Of a stretch of DNA of 56,953 nt, positions 55,141 to 56,953 are shown one piece after another. Each line of letters starts with the position of its first letter. Within the stretch, counting starts at the first letter, position 1. The translations under genes and the position numbers were made by a program. This DNA is from Microcoleus sp. GA_180221_E-2-1-MAG-45_12 (GTDB lineage: Bacteria > Cyanobacteriota > Cyanobacteriia > Cyanobacteriales > JAAUUE01): positions 26,926-83,878 of the forward strand of contig JAIMKT010000009.1 of assembly GCA_020692245.1 (NCBI GenBank). The letters run 5' to 3'. The notes beneath the pieces are model-generated. The model ran no database searches, was not told the origin of the DNA, and saw nothing but the letters and a program-made list of their open reading frames with translations.

Positions 55141-56202
55141 ATGGGAAAATTCTTTACTTGTCCTTGGTGTAATTATGCTCTGCTGCTACATTTCAGCAAT
55201 GGCAAACAACAACTATACTGTCAGCATTGCCATCAGGAAGTACCGATTAGTCTTGCTAATTCTGTGACTGAAACTCCGGGGAGTAAACACAAAAATCAGC
55301 CCCAGTCCACTGATGTAGCCCGAGGACAACTTGCCATTCAGTTTGCAGAAATCAGGGAATTGACTGCTGTCTCTCAGGGTAAATCTCAGAGTGGATTGAT
55401 AAGAAGATTATCGGAGCAGACAGCCTATGTGACGGAAGGAGGGCAAGGATATTTAGAGTATCCAGAAGAGGAAGAAATGACCTTGCTTAGTTATGTAGCT
55501 CATTTTCTTAGCCGAGGTAAGGTGGTATTTAGTCATGTCCACGGCAGGCTTCCCTATCGGGGATGGGTCTACAAAAATGTGGGTTATGATCCTCAGTTCT
55601 TAGAGTTTTGGCTGCAATTGCATCGCCGCAAAGATTTCGCCCAGTTGTACCTAGAGGGTGATATTTATAGCTTTGGACAGTTTTTTAATGGCAGTTTTGA
55701 GGTGGGAGAGTGTGTGCGCTGCAATCTCCAGATTCCGATTCCCTTGGGAATGCATCACTACGGCGGGGGCTGCCATCTCTGCGATAAACAACCAACCAAT
55801 AAAACGCTAAATCTCTTGGCTGTGGGGACTGTCCCAGCTAATCACCACCTTTTAGAGAAGTTGTTTGCCCTCCGGGGGTTTAAGGTGACTTTTTTGGCGC
55901 ATCCTTTGCAAGTGACGGCAGAAATTTTGGCGGCGGGGGTAGATTTAATTCTGCTCTACGATGAGGTTGGGGAAAAAATGGGGCAGTTTTGGTTAGAGCT
56001 GCTCCATAGTCATGAGGAGTTAGCCGATGTGCCGATCGCCGCCCTCAGTCGCCAAGCAGGAGCCGGAACAAAAGTAGCTTATAGTCACCCAGAAAGTTCT
56101 CTCCAACGGGATATTGGTGGTGAAAGTTTAGCCACGTCTCTACATTATCTTGCCTACCAGCATTTTCAGACTCGATCGACCCTCTACTGGTTGCCCCATT
56201 AG
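55141..56202 (+). CDS. two-zinc-ribbon protein with receiver-like C-terminus
   Basis: The 353 residues have a first zinc ribbon (Cys7/10 and Cys27/30), a helical and aromatic-rich middle (about 60-185), and a second ribbon (Cys191/194 and Cys211/214). From about 224 a Rossmann-like segment (LNLLAVGTVPANHHLLEKLF...GVDLILLYDEVG...VPIAALSRQAG) resembles a response-regulator receiver. The N-terminal acidic pocket of a receiver is missing. No family is recognised. Nucleic-acid or protein binding through the ribbons is a guess. GGGAAAA precedes the ATG. Confidence 0.7.
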   Translation: MGKFFTCPWCNYALLLHFSNGKQQLYCQHCHQEVPISLANSVTETPGSKHKNQPQSTDVARGQLAIQFAEIRELTAVSQGKSQSGLIRRLSEQTAYVTEGGQGYLEYPEEEEMTLLSYVAHFLSRGKVVFSHVHGRLPYRGWVYKNVGYDPQFLEFWLQLHRRKDFAQLYLEGDIYSFGQFFNGSFEVGECVRCNLQIPIPLGMHHYGGGCHLCDKQPTNKTLNLLAVGTVPANHHLLEKLFALRGFKVTFLAHPLQVTAEILAAGVDLILLYDEVGEKMGQFWLELLHSHEELADVPIAALSRQAGAGTKVAYSHPESSLQRDIGGESLATSLHYLAYQHFQTRSTLYWLPH

Positions 56203-56253
56203 ATTATTAGCAAAGTTACTGAAAAATAATTCTTTTCTAAATTATTCCTGCAA

Positions 56254-56953
56254 TTACTGGAGAGTAGTTTTGGAAGCAATCCGGGTTTTCTTGCGATCGC
56301 TATCTGATAAATCTTCACCAGTTTGTAAGCGAGTGGCATTGTCTTGGAGGACGGTGGCGGCTTTGGTGTCCCCCATTTGCAGAGCAGTATTTGCCGCAGA
56401 TTGGAGGAGAGTGGCAGCAGAGGTGCGATCGCCCTGTTGGAGTTTGATTTCTGCCATCTGAGTCTGGCGATATTTGCCTAAAGACAGGATAGCTTGTTGG
56501 GCTTTGGGAGCCGGGGCGGTTTGATACACACTTTGGACGGTCAGAATTAGAGGAAACACGGGAGAAAGGAGATTTTCACCATAGCCGGGATGGTCGTAGC
56601 TGATCTGCACCTGACCAATGGTTTGTTCACCAATAGGCAAGTTATTTAGGTAGAGATTGGCAAGGATCAGACGCTCCTGTCCCTGCATCAGGTCGCCTAG
56701 GTAAACTCGGTAACTGGCTCCTTCTAGTTGGGGAGAAAGCTCGATCGTGTCGGGGGCGACTTGGGCGATGGGCTTTAGTTCGGCAAGGCGGGCTTGGGGA
56801 CTGAGGGTCAGCAACAGGGAAGCATTGGTTAAACCCACAGATTGGAGGCGATTAAACAGGGCAGAAAATTCCTGCGCCGCCTGTTCTGGGTACTCGATAT
56901 AACGGAGGCTTCCTGCTCCAGCATCAGCAATCTTTTCAAGAATATCTTGATTC
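56254..56953 (-). CDS. VWA-domain protein, C-terminal part
   Basis: The frame stays open from the stop at 56254 to the right edge, upstream of the GTG at 56838 (residues NQDILEKIADAGAGSLRYIE...), so the gene begins outside the window. The edge sequence is the last helix-strand of a von Willebrand A domain, with 'NQDILEKIADAGAGSL'. A beta-rich domain and a helical, TPR-like tail (AAATLLQSAANTALQMGD) follow. Cyanobacterial proteins of this build are annotated as Ca-activated chloride-channel homologues, a label without functional proof. Confidence 0.8.
   Translation of the reverse strand, partial: NQDILEKIADAGAGSLRYIEYPEQAAQEFSALFNRLQSVGLTNASLLLTLSPQARLAELKPIAQVAPDTIELSPQLEGASYRVYLGDLMQGQERLILANLYLNNLPIGEQTIGQVQISYDHPGYGENLLSPVFPLILTVQSVYQTAPAPKAQQAILSLGKYRQTQMAEIKLQQGDRTSAATLLQSAANTALQMGDTKAATVLQDNATRLQTGEDLSDSDRKKTRIASKTTLQ

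Noticed and set aside
54998-55267. 89-residue frame with NNLK repeats
   Set aside because: Its start is the 12-bp tandem repeat and its end overlaps the zinc-ribbon gene in another frame; it is produced by the repeat.

Overview
The window is chromosomal DNA of a cyanobacterium, probably a filamentous, non-marine-picoplankton type. The evidence is the very high density of the HIP1 octamer GCGATCGC and of CGATCG. There are also cyanobacterium-typical genes: a ferredoxin-type 8-vinyl reductase (bciB), a PucC-like BCD transporter, an HspA-type small heat-shock protein, CobH, and the gdmH-hypA-hypB-ABC guanidine operon known from Synechocystis. No species can be named from the sequence alone.

Layout. 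1-3.8 kb: the tail of a GldG/DUF4340 ABC-accessory pair and ppsA. 4.1-5.4 kb: an IS200/IS605-family element carrying only tnpB. 5.5-18.9 kb: mostly housekeeping genes (hydrolases, PucC-like carrier, SpoIID-like wall protein, a rhomboid homologue that lacks the catalytic serine, hspA, a BrnT/BrnA pair, ddl, small conserved proteins, tRNA-Ala and tRNA-Gly, ecfT, purE). 19.0-24.75 kb: a complete guanidine utilisation operon on the minus strand, preceded by a guanidine-I riboswitch, an overlapping intrinsic terminator and a canonical NtcA promoter. 24.8-28.9 kb: family-4 uracil-DNA glycosylase, a CobO-like protein without its Walker A loop, and a GH57 enzyme. 29.0-34.2 kb: two tandem MASE1 hybrid histidine kinases that share a 644-bp identical tract. 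34.5 kb: a relic that resembles an ion-channel N-terminus, then bciB. 36.0-43.8 kb: an M50-like/HlyD pair divergent from a 1456-residue mosaic protein with subtilisin-like, lytic transglycosylase, SH3, LGFP-like and M23 modules. 43.8-57 kb: a second toxin-antitoxin pair, rpmB, ispG, a 2-oxoglutarate/Fe oxygenase, cobH, polA, an EamA carrier, prs, two cyanobacterial proteins of unknown function and the tail of a VWA protein.

Two regions form systems. In the guanidine locus, gdmH would hydrolyse guanidine, the HypA- and HypB-like proteins would load its nickel, and the SBP/permease/ATPase would import the substrate. Transcription appears gated twice, by nitrogen status through NtcA and by guanidine through the riboswitch. 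In the 36-44 kb locus, the membrane M50-like protein and the HlyD adaptor are plausible export or processing partners for the large wall-degrading protein, which lacks a visible Sec signal. That link rests on gene neighbourhood and is inference. The noncoding part also holds several small tandem repeats (7, 11, 12 and 16 bp), a MITE-like inverted repeat and HIP1-built terminators.
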